Shown here piece after piece: positions 1-9,248 of a stretch of DNA of 27,736 bases. A program made the translations under genes and the position numbers. Positions within the stretch are counted from its first letter, which is position 1. The number at the start of each line of letters is the position of its first letter. Source of the DNA: an uncultured Planctomycetaceae bacterium (GTDB lineage Bacteria > Planctomycetota > Planctomycetia > Planctomycetales > Planctomycetaceae). The notes under the pieces are model-generated. The model was not told where the DNA came from. It was given only the letters and a program-made list of their open reading frames with translations, and did no database searches. The DNA lies in the NCBI GenBank assembly GCA_903921605.1, contig CAIXQV010000650.1:1-27736 (forward strand), written 5' to 3'.

Positions 1-69
1 GGATCGAGGGAGGACACTCAACCGAAGAAGCGTGAATCCTTCTGGAGTGAGCTGTTTGATTTCGGCTGA
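1..69 (+). CDS. 3' end of an unidentified protein (partial)
   Basis: The first 22 codons are open in frame 1 and end at TGA (67-69). The visible C-terminus is polar and charged and finishes with SFWSELFDFG. The gene starts upstream of the window, so no family can be assigned. It is kept as a likely real gene tail because it stops cleanly just before an intergenic inverted repeat, and because short aromatic/acidic tails of this kind are common at the ends of real proteins. It could still be a chance open frame. Confidence 0.45.
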   Translation, partial: GSREDTQPKKRESFWSELFDFG

Positions 70-78
70 GTCTCAACC

Positions 79-178
79 GGTGTGCCTGCGTTCGCTAAGG
101 CTCACTTGTCACACCCTACGGGAAGACGTTGCGATTTGTAGGGTGTGACAAGTTCGCCCCGGCGAACGCAGGCACACC
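79..178. repeat. Long imperfect inverted repeat (REP/MITE-like)
   Basis: The outer arms 79-95 (ggtgtgcctgcgttcgc) and 162-178 are perfect 17-bp reverse complements. Inner arms 105-119 (cttgtcacaccctac) and 138-152 are perfect 15-bp reverse complements, separated from the outer arms by 9-nt internal loops. As RNA or extruded DNA this gives a two-segment hairpin about 100 nt long. There is no T-run next to it, so it is better described as an intergenic repeat element than as a terminator. It sits between the partial gene and the hybrid kinase. Confidence 0.8.
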
Positions 179-341
179 ACATACGGACAATGTTTCGAAC
201 CAGTTTCATCGCGGGGAATCAAGGACGGTCCGGGTTTGGTTCTGTGAATTCAGGGAAGTGTTGTTGCGAGTGTGTCTTTGTGAGGGCAAGTGAAATTACG
301 AAAGTCGCCAGGCTGCGTTTTCAGGTGGACCGGGTATTACA

Positions 342-3300
342 ATGCACGACACAGAATTGGGAAACGCGATCAAGAATGAACTGACCATTCCTACGGTCAG
401 CTCCTCAGAGGACGAAGCATTTTTTGTTGTTGGAATCGGTGCCTCGGCGGGTGGACTGGAGGCGCTTGAGCAGTTCTTTGAACACGTTCCCGAGAAATCG
501 CGACTCTGCTTTGTCGTCGTGCAGCATCTGTCGCCCGACTTCAAAAGCATGATGGATGAGCTGCTGGCCCGCAGAACGCGAATCCCGATTGTTCGCGTGG
601 AAGACGGCATCGAACTGCGTCCCAATGCGATCTATCTGATGCCGCCTCGGAAGGAGATGATTCAATCGACCGGGCGACTGTATCTGACGGACAAAGACCT
701 GTCTCAGGGATTCGCTCTGCCCATTGACCGGTATCTCAGATCGCTCGCACAGGATTTTGGCAGTCGCTCCATCGGCGTCATATTGTCGGGAACCGGAAGC
801 GACGGATCACGCGGAATTCGTGACATCCATGATGCCTGCGGACTGGTGCTTGCTCAAAGCGAAGAGTCCTCGCGGTTCGACGGAATGCCTCGCAGCGCGC
901 GAGAAACCGGGCTCGTGGATCTGGTCCTGCCGCCATCGGAAATGCCGGACGCGATTCTGAAACTGGTGCGCATGCGGCGTTCGCCGGAAGAGGGCGGTGA
1001 AGCGGAGCCGGTGGTTCCGGAGGTGGGTCTGCAGGCCATCTTTCGCATGCTGCGGAAAGAGTATGGCATCGACTTCAGTCACTACAAGCCGAGCACTGTC
1101 ACGCGCCGCGTGGAGCGACGGCTGTTGCTGAATAATTCGATGAGCGTCAAGCAGTACGTGGAACTGCTGTCCGACAATGGTGCGGAGCTGAATCAGCTTT
1201 ACAAGGACCTCCTGATCGGAGTCACACAGTTCTTTCGAGACCGCGAGGCCTTTCATCTACTGGCGAGTGAAGAGCTGCCTCGTCTGCTGGAAACCGTCGG
1301 CGATGATCAGGAGTTCCGTGTCTGGGTCGCGTGCTGTGCGACGGGAGAAGAAGCGTATTCGATCGCGATTCTGATTCAGGAACAACTGGCGTTGATGAAT
1401 CGGCCGATTCTCGTGCGGATCTTTGCCACAGACGCGCATCGTGCCTCGCTGGAAGTGGCCAGCACGGGTGTTTACAGCGAAGCGTCACTGGCCGCCGTGA
1501 ATCCTCAGCGACGAGCCCAGTTCTTTGTTCCCAAAGGTGACGGCTATCAGGTGGCGCCGCACATTCGCAAGATGATTGTGTTCGCGCCGCATGATCTGCT
1601 GAAGGATACTCCGTTCACCCGGCTGCATCTGGTCACTTGTCGCAACATGTTGATCTACCTGCAGCCGCCGGCTCAGAAGAAGGTGCTTTCACTGTTTCAT
1701 TTCGGACTGAAAGCTGGCTGTGTTCTGTTTCTGGGACCCAGCGAGACGACGGGGGAACTGTCGGACGAGTTCGAGTCGATTGATGAACGCTGGAAGATTT
1801 TTCGCAAGAGACGCGACGTACGTCTGCGAACCGATTTTCGTCTGATGTCGACGGCCGGTCCACAACGCCCACGCATCACGTCACCGTACGGAGCCACGTC
1901 GTCGGCTTCTGACCGACTGCAGCAGGCGGTTTATGATCGACTGCTGGAAGAGCACATGCCGCCCAGCTTTCTGATCAACGATCGGAAGGAGCTGGTCCAC
2001 AGTTTCGGGAAAGCGGGCAAGTTTCTGCGAGTCAGAGACGGAAGAGCGTCCACTCTGTTTCTGGATCTCATCGACAACGATCTGAAGATGATTCTGCTGG
2101 GCGCACTAGCGCGGGCGGAGAAGTTGCTGGTGCCGGTGGTCTTTACGGGAGTCCGACTTCCTTCGGACGATGGCCACGATCTGATGACTCGCCTAACCGT
2201 GAAGCCCATCAACGATCGCATCTCGGGCCTGACCAGTTTTTTGATCCTGCTGGAAGACATGGGACTCCCCGCGCTGGCTCGTGACGAGAATGCCGTGGAT
2301 CTGCAGGTGGCTTCACGCGATCAGTTGCAGGCGCTGGAACTGGAACTGGGACATACTCGCGAAAACCTGCAGGCTCTGATTGAAGAGCAGGAATCCAGCA
2401 ACGAAGAACTGCAGGCGACGAATGAAGAACTTGTTGCATCGAATGAAGAGCTGCAGAGCACCAATGAGGAACTGCACTCGGTCAATGAAGAACTTTACAC
2501 GGTCAACGCGGAGTATCAGCACAAGATTGAAGAGTTGACTCAGGTCACTGCGGACCTGGAGAATCTGTTTCTGGCGACGGATGTCGGGATCGTGTTTCTG
2601 GATCGCAATCTTTGCATCCGCCGGTTTACTCCGCGTGCGGCTCGGCTTTTGAATCTGTTGCCGCATGATTCCGGCAGACCGCTCAGCAGCTTCGCGCATT
2701 CGCTGGATGAACCGCTGATGGAGTTGCTGAATCATGTGCTTGAGACGGGGCGGCCCATCGAAAAAGAAGTTCGCGATCGCGAAGGAAACTGCTACTTCCT
2801 GCGAATTCTGCCCTATCGAACCAGCACAATGACCATGGACGGAGTCGTGTTGTCACTGATAGACATTTCTCCGCTCAAGGTGGCCGAGGCGAAGCTTCAG
2901 CACCTGTCCGCCATCGTCCGGTTTTCGGGCGATGCGATCATTGGTAAAGACCTGGAAGGTCGAATCATCAGTTGGAATCGCGGTGCCGAGGAGATGTTTG
3001 GATACTCGGCCGAAGAATCCATCGGTCGCGATACGGAGTTCCTGTACCCAGCCGAGTCCGCAGAGTCTTTTGACGAACTTATGGCGGCAATCCGCAGCAG
3101 TCGTTCGGTCACGCAGGAACGACGGCGAAGGCGCAGTGACGGATCCATCATTGATGTACTGCACACGGTTTCTCCGATCTGTGATGCGGCGGGCCGGATT
3201 GTGGGCGTATCGACGATCTCGCGAGACATCACGGTTCGGAAGAAATCAGAACAGGCGATCCAGGACACAATTCGTAACCGCGATCACTTCCTCGCGATGT

Positions 3301-4397
3301 TGTCGCATGAGCTGCGAAATCCGCTGAGTGCTATTCTGTATGCCGCGCAGATGCTGGATCTGAGAAAGTCGATCGACGGCAATGACACCGAAGCAAGCGG
3401 CGTGATCCGTCGACAGGCGGAGCAAATGCGGTTACTTCTCGACGATCTGCTGGATGTGGCGCGAGTGACACAGAACAAGATCGTGCTGCGCCGCGAAGTG
3501 GTGTCTCTGGGAGATATTGTTGCGGAGGAACTGCGAACGATTGAGCGTCTGCCGGAGACCAGCAGACGAGTGATTGAAGTGGAAGGAATGGATCAGATGT
3601 GCCTGGTCGATGGTGATCCCGCGCGACTGCATCAGGTTGTCATCAATCTGCTGAGGAATGCGGTGAAGTATTCTTCGGATGGAGAAACCGTCACAGTCAA
3701 ACTGTCGCGTCGAGACAATCAGGCGGTGCTTTCTGTTCGAGACACCGGAGTTGGTATTGCGCCGGACATGCTGGATCAGATTTTTGAATTGTTCGTTCAG
3801 TCCAGAGATACGATTGATCGTGCGGAAGGTGGCCTTGGGGTTGGACTGACGCTGGTCAGGGCCATTATCGAATTGCATGGAGGAACTATCCGCGCGTTCA
3901 GTCAGGGAACAGGATTCGGAAGCGAGTTTACGATTCAATTGCCTCTGGCTGTGCCGCAGCCTTCCTCTGCAAAGTTGGACAAAGCGAAGACTGGTGCAAC
4001 ACAGTCCGTTCGACTTCCTTCATTGCGAATTGCGATCATCGAAGACAATTCCGATGTGCAGTTGTGCCTTCGGACCCTGTTGGAAATGGATGGGAATGAA
4101 GTTCGCGTGTCCTGTGATGGAATCGAAGGAACGGATCTGATTCTCGAGTGGCGTCCGGATATCGCCATTGTCGACATTGGGCTTCCGGGACGAGACGGCT
4201 TTGATGTGGCTCGGGAAGTTCGCAAAAGCATCTCCGCAGAGCACAACCAGCCTCAACCGCATCTGATTGCGTTGACCCGGTATGGACTTCCATCAGACAG
4301 AGTGAAGGTGCTCGAAGCTGGATTCAATCTTCACCTCGTGAAACCGGTGAATCTGGATGAACTGTTCGATGTGTTGCATCGCATCGCCAGCGGGTAG
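342..4397 (+). CDS. CheB-CheR-PAS hybrid histidine kinase with C-terminal receiver
   Basis: This 1351-residue cytoplasmic signalling protein has several modules and no membrane segment. A CheB-type methylesterase domain (about 28-215) keeps the Ser35, His62 and Asp154 triad. A CheR-type SAM methyltransferase (about 225-500) shows the SAM loop near 327-340 and a CRNMLIYL motif near 432. A PAS-like region follows, then a long Glu-rich coiled coil (about 660-740, repeated NEEL units) and two PAS domains (about 745-840 and 855-970). The HisKA phospho-acceptor is His989 (SHELRNP), the HATPase N-box is near 1103, and the receiver has Glu1234/Asp1235, phospho-Asp1278 and Lys1334. All key residues are present. 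CheB-CheR-PAS-kinase fusions are known, but their substrates are mostly undefined. No chemoreceptor or other che gene is seen nearby, so methyl-accepting chemotaxis is unlikely. The first ATG in frame is used; no clear ribosome binding site precedes it. Confidence 0.95.
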   Translation: MHDTELGNAIKNELTIPTVSSSEDEAFFVVGIGASAGGLEALEQFFEHVPEKSRLCFVVVQHLSPDFKSMMDELLARRTRIPIVRVEDGIELRPNAIYLMPPRKEMIQSTGRLYLTDKDLSQGFALPIDRYLRSLAQDFGSRSIGVILSGTGSDGSRGIRDIHDACGLVLAQSEESSRFDGMPRSARETGLVDLVLPPSEMPDAILKLVRMRRSPEEGGEAEPVVPEVGLQAIFRMLRKEYGIDFSHYKPSTVTRRVERRLLLNNSMSVKQYVELLSDNGAELNQLYKDLLIGVTQFFRDREAFHLLASEELPRLLETVGDDQEFRVWVACCATGEEAYSIAILIQEQLALMNRPILVRIFATDAHRASLEVASTGVYSEASLAAVNPQRRAQFFVPKGDGYQVAPHIRKMIVFAPHDLLKDTPFTRLHLVTCRNMLIYLQPPAQKKVLSLFHFGLKAGCVLFLGPSETTGELSDEFESIDERWKIFRKRRDVRLRTDFRLMSTAGPQRPRITSPYGATSSASDRLQQAVYDRLLEEHMPPSFLINDRKELVHSFGKAGKFLRVRDGRASTLFLDLIDNDLKMILLGALARAEKLLVPVVFTGVRLPSDDGHDLMTRLTVKPINDRISGLTSFLILLEDMGLPALARDENAVDLQVASRDQLQALELELGHTRENLQALIEEQESSNEELQATNEELVASNEELQSTNEELHSVNEELYTVNAEYQHKIEELTQVTADLENLFLATDVGIVFLDRNLCIRRFTPRAARLLNLLPHDSGRPLSSFAHSLDEPLMELLNHVLETGRPIEKEVRDREGNCYFLRILPYRTSTMTMDGVVLSLIDISPLKVAEAKLQHLSAIVRFSGDAIIGKDLEGRIISWNRGAEEMFGYSAEESIGRDTEFLYPAESAESFDELMAAIRSSRSVTQERRRRRSDGSIIDVLHTVSPICDAAGRIVGVSTISRDITVRKKSEQAIQDTIRNRDHFLAMLSHELRNPLSAILYAAQMLDLRKSIDGNDTEASGVIRRQAEQMRLLLDDLLDVARVTQNKIVLRREVVSLGDIVAEELRTIERLPETSRRVIEVEGMDQMCLVDGDPARLHQVVINLLRNAVKYSSDGETVTVKLSRRDNQAVLSVRDTGVGIAPDMLDQIFELFVQSRDTIDRAEGGLGVGLTLVRAIIELHGGTIRAFSQGTGFGSEFTIQLPLAVPQPSSAKLDKAKTGATQSVRLPSLRIAIIEDNSDVQLCLRTLLEMDGNEVRVSCDGIEGTDLILEWRPDIAIVDIGLPGRDGFDVAREVRKSISAEHNQPQPHLIALTRYGLPSDRVKVLEAGFNLHLVKPVNLDELFDVLHRIASG

Positions 4398-4411
4398 TCG
4401 ATTTCGCCGTA

Positions 4412-4467
4412 GGAAACGTTCCTGTTGAGAACGTTTCCAATTGTTTGATGACAATTGCATTTTTTTT
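4412..4467 (+). terminator. Double hairpin plus T-run terminator after the hybrid kinase
   Basis: Arms ggaaacgttc (4412-4421) and gaacgtttcc (4429-4438) form a perfect 10-bp stem with a 7-nt loop. A second stem directly follows, caattgt (4438-4444) with acaattg (4451-4457) and a 6-nt loop, and then eight T residues (4460-4467). This is a good intrinsic terminator 15 nt after the kinase stop. It suggests that the CsrA-REC gene downstream is transcribed separately. Confidence 0.75.
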
Positions 4468-4768
4468 GATGACCAATGATTGTGTCTTGCTCTTGACGTT
4501 CTAAGTGGGAGAGTTAACCTTCGATTGTTCGCAGAAAGCGCATAAGGACTTGCGCTAATGTATGCTGTTTGAAAAACTGAAGGCGCTGCTTTAAGGCAGA
4601 TCGGTCAATTCATCGCAGGATCATCCGATGATTGCAGTTTTACGATTTTCGTAGCTGGGCCGAAAGTTCAACGAGCGGATTTTGATTCGCAGGATGCGAC
4701 CCCAGAATGCCAATGTTTGCCGTATTTTCGTGACTTGTGTCTCGATCGGCAGCAGGTTGTGTTTCCAT

Positions 4769-4773
4769 GGAGG
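4769..4773 (+). promoter_or_regulatory. Ribosome binding site that fixes the csrA-REC start
   Basis: GGAGG at 4769-4773 lies 9 nt before the ATG at 4783, where the CsrA homology begins (MLVLARRPG). An in-frame upstream ATG at 4717 would add 22 residues that no CsrA protein has and that have no such site. The GGA core inside this Shine-Dalgarno sequence is also the core of known CsrA binding sites, so self-repression is possible but not shown. Confidence 0.7.
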
Positions 4774-4782
4774 GTTGGTCTG

Positions 4783-5538
4783 ATGCTTGTGCTAGCGCGT
4801 CGTCCGGGTCAGAAGATTGTATTTCCGGGTCTAGGGATCTCTATTGAGGTCTTGCAGTCAAAAGGTGCTGTGACCCGTCTGGGAATTGAAGCGCCCGTCG
4901 ACATTGAAGTTCATCGCCATGAGATACTTGAAAAGGTTGGCTCTGGTGCAATGGCCGCCCAAAGTCATTCTGTTTCCGATGCTGAACGGGAACATCGTCA
5001 CCGGCTGAACAATAAACTCAACGCACTGACGTTGAAGCTGCAGCTTCTTCAAAGGCAGATCAGCCGAGGCACAGCCGTTGAACCTGCGACTCAAATTGCG
5101 GATGTTGTGGATCAATTGAGTGATCTGGAAACGGCCATTCCTGATTGCACTGTCACAGAGAAATCTCCGCGAGTGCTGATTGTTGAGGATCAGGCGAATG
5201 AGCGAGAGCTGCTGGCAGACTGCCTGAAGCTTTCCGGAATTCCTGTGGCGACGGCGGTCAACGGCCAGGATGCCTTCGACTATCTTCATGAAAACGAAAT
5301 GCCGGATCTCGTGCTGCTCGATATGCGCATGCCCGAGATTGATGGCCCCTCGTTCATCAAACTAATCCGCGATGACTTCCGACTCAATCGGCTGAAGGTG
5401 TTTGCCGTGAGTGGCTCAGCTCGTGAAGAATTCAGTTCGAATCTTGCCGTCGACGGCTGGTTTGCCAAGCCTGTTCGAATCGACTCAATACTGGAAGCCG
5501 TCCGCAATCCGACTCGCGGTTCCATGGCGACGGTATAA
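4783..5538 (+). CDS. CsrA-like RNA-binding domain fused to a response-regulator receiver
   Basis: This 251-residue protein has an N-terminal CsrA/RsmA domain (about 1-55) that keeps the family pattern MLVLARRPG and ends in VHRHEI. Arg45 corresponds to E. coli CsrA Arg44, a key RNA contact, with one residue inserted. Residues 68-120 are predicted helical and contain HRHRLNN (71-77), which resembles the phospho-acceptor helix of some histidine kinases but has no ATPase domain after it. A receiver domain (about 129-245) has Glu135/Asp136, phospho-acceptor Asp180, switch Ser210 and Lys229, all as expected for an active domain. CsrA proteins normally stand alone at about 60-70 residues and control mRNA translation and stability, so a receiver-linked form suggests phosphorylation-controlled RNA binding. 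The neighbouring hybrid kinase is a possible phospho-donor. The ATG at 4783 is chosen for its strong ribosome binding site. The domain calls are firm; the function is inferred. Confidence 0.92.
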   Translation: MLVLARRPGQKIVFPGLGISIEVLQSKGAVTRLGIEAPVDIEVHRHEILEKVGSGAMAAQSHSVSDAEREHRHRLNNKLNALTLKLQLLQRQISRGTAVEPATQIADVVDQLSDLETAIPDCTVTEKSPRVLIVEDQANERELLADCLKLSGIPVATAVNGQDAFDYLHENEMPDLVLLDMRMPEIDGPSFIKLIRDDFRLNRLKVFAVSGSAREEFSSNLAVDGWFAKPVRIDSILEAVRNPTRGSMATV

Positions 5539-5601
5539 CGCCCGAGGTCGGGTACAATTCGTCGTCACAAACTATGGCTATGGCCATGGCTATGGTCATC
5601 G

Positions 5602-5638
5602 AATGACGCCTGGCATTTTCAAGATGCCAGGCGTCATT
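5602..5638. terminator. Strong 15-bp hairpin, probable bidirectional terminator
   Basis: Arms aatgacgcctggcat (5602-5616) and atgccaggcgtcatt (5624-5638) are perfect reverse complements around a 7-nt loop, 63 nt after the csrA-REC stop. The arms end in AA/TT, but the following T-run is short (tttg). It lies between convergent genes, so it may end transcription from both sides. It could also be an unrelated palindromic repeat. Confidence 0.55.
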
Positions 5639-5734
5639 TGTGTCTGCTTCATTCGACACTGGCGAATAGCCTTGAACCCTTGACTGATGGCCCAGGCTGT
5701 CTCAACCGGTAAACTTCCCGGGACTGAGTTCGCA

Positions 5735-5845
5735 ATGACTTCTCACCCCCGCTGCATACATTTAAGCGAAGCTTTCTGGTCGGCCTGGCGGACCCAATCG
5801 AGTCTCTCTCTGCTGGAGAATGAACTGCGCGCCAAGATTCCGTGA
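5735..5845 (+). CDS. Possible 36-residue small protein
   Basis: An ATG-to-TGA frame starts MTSHPRCIHLSEAFWSAW and ends LLENELRAKIP. It has mixed hydrophobic and charged composition compatible with an amphipathic helix. No good ribosome binding site is visible and no family is recognised. It is listed because it is the only plausible coding frame in this gene-free gap, and it may be chance. Confidence 0.2.
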   Translation: MTSHPRCIHLSEAFWSAWRTQSSLSLLENELRAKIP

Positions 5846-5888
5846 ACCGTTCAATAAGAGAATTCAGCTAAGGTTGCAGAATCAGCTT

Positions 5889-7847
5889 TTAGATCTTTGG
5901 CTTTGAAGCCTCTTTCTTCCGCTGCATTTCCTGAGCCTGTCGACGACGAGCTTCTTCTTCGGGAGCGAACTGGGGACCTCGGCGACCGTCACCGCCATTC
6001 ATGGCGGCGATTTCAATATGTCCCTCTTTCCATTCCCATCCCAGTGGTTCGTTCAGCTCCATCGTCGCGAGAAACTCCCAGGGCGTTCCTGGATGTTCGT
6101 TGATAACACGATGTAGATACTCCAGAGCCTTGTCGTGCATCCTGCGAACGTTCGCACCAGCGTCGATCGCCTCTGATGGTTCCAGCTTCCATTGATTGCT
6201 GTCGGCTTTCTCGAAGCGTTTCGGATTCGATTTCATTTCGGCCAACACGGCGTTGTAACCAAATGCTCGAACTCGCATGGCCAGTACTCGGCCCATCGCC
6301 AGGTCGTAGCTGGCTCTCCAGCGATCCGAGTCCAGTTTATCACGGTGCTTTTCGCCGGCTTCCAGTGCTGTGTGAACTCGTTCGAGGAAGTAGTCGAGCA
6401 CAGCCAGTGGCTTCTGAGCTTCTGTAATCTGCTCTCGCAAAATATTGTCGTTGTTGGCCTGAAAAGTTCGCTGTGGAATCGGCACTGGTTCCGTGACAGC
6501 CAGCTGAGCGGCTGCAATCAGGGATTGCTTTGCCAGGTTGCCCTGAAGCTGACGACGGTACTCGGCACCTGGACGATAGTCAGGAGCATACTGCCGCATA
6601 ATCTGCGGATCCCATTGTTTGCGGGATGTGTCGTCGGCGACGAAAAAGATACCACCGGTCTCCGCACACAAACGAGACAGCGTGTATGGACCGTAGCCAG
6701 ATGACATGCGTTCGAGGCCCTGAGAATCAGCGGTCCAGAACGGCAATTGCAATCCTTCTGGAAGCGGACTCTCTGGTCCCTGGTCAGCGTCACCGATGTC
6801 GTCTTCATAGTCCGTGCCGTCTTCGCCTTTCCATTTCACATGGACGAAGCCTTTTTGACGACCAAACGGCGAGGTGTTACCAATACAGAAGACTCTGACA
6901 CCGTCACGGCTGAGTCGCTTAACGACCTCTTCCAGCACCGTGTAGTTCTCACCAAAGTCATCACCGCGTTCGTCGGTAACAATAATCAGAATCATGTTGG
7001 CTCGCATCTTCTTGCGAACCGGTCCATAAACCTTCATGGCCTGATTGATACCGGCGAAAACATTCTCCACGCCCGACGTGTCGCTTTTGATAGTCTTGAT
7101 GGCTTTAGACAATTCAGCGATGTCACTGGACGGTTCATCCAGAAGAACATGCACGTCTTTGCCGTAGCCGACGATCCCAGTTTTTAGCGCGTCCTTCGTG
7201 TCGATATCATCCATCAGACCAAGCTGACGGTAGACGTTTTCGAATCGTTCGATGATCTTTTCGCGACGAGATTCCAGGGAGATTGATTCGTCCATCAGCC
7301 ATACCGGAAGCGTCTTCCGCTGACGAAGCGAGTTCGCAATTTCCAGCGTAATTCGGTCAACGGCGCCGTCGGTTCCGCCAGCATGTTCCGTAGTACCGGT
7401 CAGATCGATGTTCTCCAGCATTTCTGCTTCGCTGGGAGTCGACACTGTTTCGTTAAGCTGAATCCTGGGATTTACAACGGAGCTTTCGATCTGCTGAATC
7501 TCTTCTCGATGATTATCCAGACCACGATTTTGAGCCACAGCAGCAGATGGGCTGGCAATGTTCAGATCGCTTTTGGTGCCCAATGATTCTGATGGTTCCG
7601 TATCCAGTACATATTCCACCTGAGCGATTTCTTCCATCTCAACAGTGGAAGTCAGATTGAACTCTGGCAACACAATTTCGGGGAGCGAAATCATCGCGAC
7701 CACGATGATGATCCCGATATGCACCAATAGGCTCATTCCCCAAGCCGGCATCGCGTCGAAGATGGACCAGACCGAGCTGTTCTCTTCGGGGAGCGTTTCA
7801 GGAGAAGCGGATGTTGCTGAATTTGCGTGAATAGTGCTCACAAGCAA
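5889..7847 (-). CDS. Membrane-anchored von Willebrand factor A domain protein
   Basis: This 652-residue protein has a short cytoplasmic N-terminus, one transmembrane segment (about 38-56, MSLLVHIGIIIVVAMISL) and a variable acidic linker to about residue 165. A vWA domain follows (about 168-340) with an intact metal-ion-dependent adhesion site: DESIS (186-190), a Thr in DTSGVEN (256-262) and Asp292 (VTDERGDD). The C-terminal half is mixed alpha/charged without a recognised domain and ends in a Lys/Glu/Arg-rich tail. vWA domains with this site usually mediate metal-dependent protein-protein contacts, and here the domain should face the periplasm. Proteins with this architecture are common in planctomycetes, with unknown roles. 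The gene is divergent from the 301-residue protein at 8254 and has no MoxR ATPase beside it, unlike many bacterial vWA systems. The ATG used is the first in frame. Confidence 0.9.
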   Translation of the reverse strand: MLVSTIHANSATSASPETLPEENSSVWSIFDAMPAWGMSLLVHIGIIIVVAMISLPEIVLPEFNLTSTVEMEEIAQVEYVLDTEPSESLGTKSDLNIASPSAAVAQNRGLDNHREEIQQIESSVVNPRIQLNETVSTPSEAEMLENIDLTGTTEHAGGTDGAVDRITLEIANSLRQRKTLPVWLMDESISLESRREKIIERFENVYRQLGLMDDIDTKDALKTGIVGYGKDVHVLLDEPSSDIAELSKAIKTIKSDTSGVENVFAGINQAMKVYGPVRKKMRANMILIIVTDERGDDFGENYTVLEEVVKRLSRDGVRVFCIGNTSPFGRQKGFVHVKWKGEDGTDYEDDIGDADQGPESPLPEGLQLPFWTADSQGLERMSSGYGPYTLSRLCAETGGIFFVADDTSRKQWDPQIMRQYAPDYRPGAEYRRQLQGNLAKQSLIAAAQLAVTEPVPIPQRTFQANNDNILREQITEAQKPLAVLDYFLERVHTALEAGEKHRDKLDSDRWRASYDLAMGRVLAMRVRAFGYNAVLAEMKSNPKRFEKADSNQWKLEPSEAIDAGANVRRMHDKALEYLHRVINEHPGTPWEFLATMELNEPLGWEWKEGHIEIAAMNGGDGRRGPQFAPEEEARRRQAQEMQRKKEASKPKI

Positions 7848-8253
7848 GCTCCGACAAAGCGACGAATCTCAAAGTGCCCAACATGTGCAATCGGGACCTG
7901 GAACGGTTCTACGACACGATCATCCGGGATTTTTGCTCGGTCTGAACAAAAATCGCTGGAAAACTGGCGTCGCCTCATATGTTCTCCAAGTATTCACCCC
8001 GTTACAAGCGGAGAACCCGGGCAAAACCTGGAATCATGTACTGATCATATCAACAGTATGACTGCTGCGGTCGTACTCTTGGGAACTGGCGGAGCAAGTC
8101 TTTTCTTAGCTGGAGCGGGCGAAGTGTCCCGCAAATTCCCTGTTACTCCCCCGTCAGTTTCCGGCAATCCTTCGCAGGGATTGCGTTTCCATCGAGCGGG
8201 GACCACACTGGGAGAGTCACGGTTTTCAGGGTTCTGGATGAAACGGTCAATGC
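7848..8253. other. Divergent intergenic region
   Basis: About 406 bases separate the divergent vWA gene and the 301-residue hypothetical gene, so promoters for both should lie here. A 7-bp hairpin, gcaatcc (8164-8170) with ggattgc (8178-8184), is visible. A plus-strand open frame from 7827 runs through the region and overlaps both flanking genes; its composition looks non-coding. No clear promoter boxes were recognised. Confidence 0.4.
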
Positions 8254-9159
8254 ATGCGCGGCCCAGTACTGGATCGAGAAGAGTACATCGAGCAGGAGTA
8301 TTTCTTTCGGGTTTACCGGGAGCGGTTGCTGGAAAACGTACCGTCCCAGGAGATCTTAAAGACGATTTCCGAGGAAATCCTCGCCACGACACGGCTTCCG
8401 ATGGCGATTGATTTCATGCGGGCGGAAATCCTGCACAGTGGCAAGATCAGCACGGCCATGTTTCGGCTGCCGCATTATTTCGCTCCATTCCAGGCCTTCG
8501 TGATCAGCCGTGCGGAAGAGGATGAATCTCGCTTTGAACAATTGACGGCTCTGAAGATCCTTGAGAGCGAAGCGCATTTTCGAGCTGTCAGTCCCTCCAT
8601 GCCTGGACTGTTTATCTTTCAGTTCGAATGCATCGCTCGTAATCGACTGGGATATGGCGAAGGCCTCAAGGCGATGATGGCTGATCCACTGTATTCAGAA
8701 GAATGGAGTCGCTGGATTGCTCGTCTGGCTGGTTCACTCGGCGAACGAGAACTTGCCGAAATCGTCTACGGTGCTTCTCAACACCTTCTGAACCGCCGCA
8801 GCACCGCGCGAAGTCCGGCTGAAAAGGCCGCTGCGAAACAAGAGGAAGGATCTTCCGCGCCATCGCCGATGGCGTTGTTTGGTGATCAGGAAGGACGAAT
8901 TGCGAAAGCCAACATCGGTCGCGACCCTCTCTACTTCTTTGCGGCGTTGCAGAGACAACTCAACTACCCGGCGGTTCCTCGTTCCTCTCAGGCCGAAGCC
9001 GATGAAAACAAAAAGCTGCCACCGTTTCTTGAAGCTCGTCTGAACAAGATTGAGCAGCGACTCAAGATCAATGAAATGGAAGTGAAAGGCGGCATCGATC
9101 TGACTCGCTTTTACAAACAGCCCGATGGCGAAACGCCGAAGTTAAGCGATCTTCCGTAG
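8254..9159 (+). CDS. Conserved-looking hypothetical protein, 301 residues
   Basis: No family is recognised. The first 180 residues are predicted mostly helical and soluble, with no signal peptide or membrane segment. An Ala/Lys/Glu-rich low-complexity stretch (about 185-208, RSPAEKAAAKQEEG) looks like a linker. The C-terminal part ends with a charged helix (KLPPFLEARLNKIEQRLKIN, about 250-270) and a short acidic tail. An in-frame TGA at 8239-8241 rules out an upstream start, which supports the ATG at 8254. Codon usage looks normal for the window. Divergence from the vWA gene hints at shared regulation but not at a function. Confidence 0.8.
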   Translation: MRGPVLDREEYIEQEYFFRVYRERLLENVPSQEILKTISEEILATTRLPMAIDFMRAEILHSGKISTAMFRLPHYFAPFQAFVISRAEEDESRFEQLTALKILESEAHFRAVSPSMPGLFIFQFECIARNRLGYGEGLKAMMADPLYSEEWSRWIARLAGSLGERELAEIVYGASQHLLNRRSTARSPAEKAAAKQEEGSSAPSPMALFGDQEGRIAKANIGRDPLYFFAALQRQLNYPAVPRSSQAEADENKKLPPFLEARLNKIEQRLKINEMEVKGGIDLTRFYKQPDGETPKLSDLP

Positions 9160-9185
9160 GATATGGTTTGGCCGGTCTCGTTCTT

Positions 9186-9248
9186 AGTGCCGGCTTCAGT
9201 TGGCACTGCTGCAGGATTACCAATCAAATGCTGGCTGAAGCCAGCACT
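9186..9248. repeat. Imperfect inverted repeat (REP-like hairpin)
   Basis: The left arm agtgccggcttcagttggca (from 9186) and the right arm ending agccagcact (9248) are reverse complements apart from a few mismatches, around a loop of about 20 nt. The core AGTGCTGGCTTCAGCCAGCA is the type of sequence that recurs between genes in planctomycete genomes (recalled, not searched). It follows the 301-residue gene by 26 nt and could act as a transcription end, though no T-run follows. Confidence 0.65.

Larger units (their letters stand above)
4398..4782. other. Intergenic region between hybrid kinase and csrA-REC gene
   Basis: This 385-base AT-richer stretch begins with the terminator hairpins described separately. 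A possible sigma70-like promoter lies at TTGACG (4493-4498) with a 16-nt spacer to TAACCT (4515-4520), but the -10 match is weak. A small hairpin, ATCAT-ccg-ATGAT, lies at 4619-4631 with a GGA just overlapping its 5' side. No convincing small ORF was seen. Confidence 0.4.
5539..5888. other. Intergenic region between convergent genes
   Basis: The csrA-REC gene and the vWA gene converge on this 350-base stretch. It contains a short iterated tract of ATGGCTATGGCCATGG type (about 5574-5597), the strong hairpin at 5602-5638 and a possible 36-codon ORF at 5735-5845. Nothing else was recognised. Confidence 0.5.

Noticed and set aside
7827..8411. Plus-strand open frame of about 194 codons between vWA and the 301-residue gene
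   Set aside because: It overlaps both flanking genes, has low-complexity Ser/Arg/Gly composition and no motifs; the ATG at 8254 starts a better coding frame.
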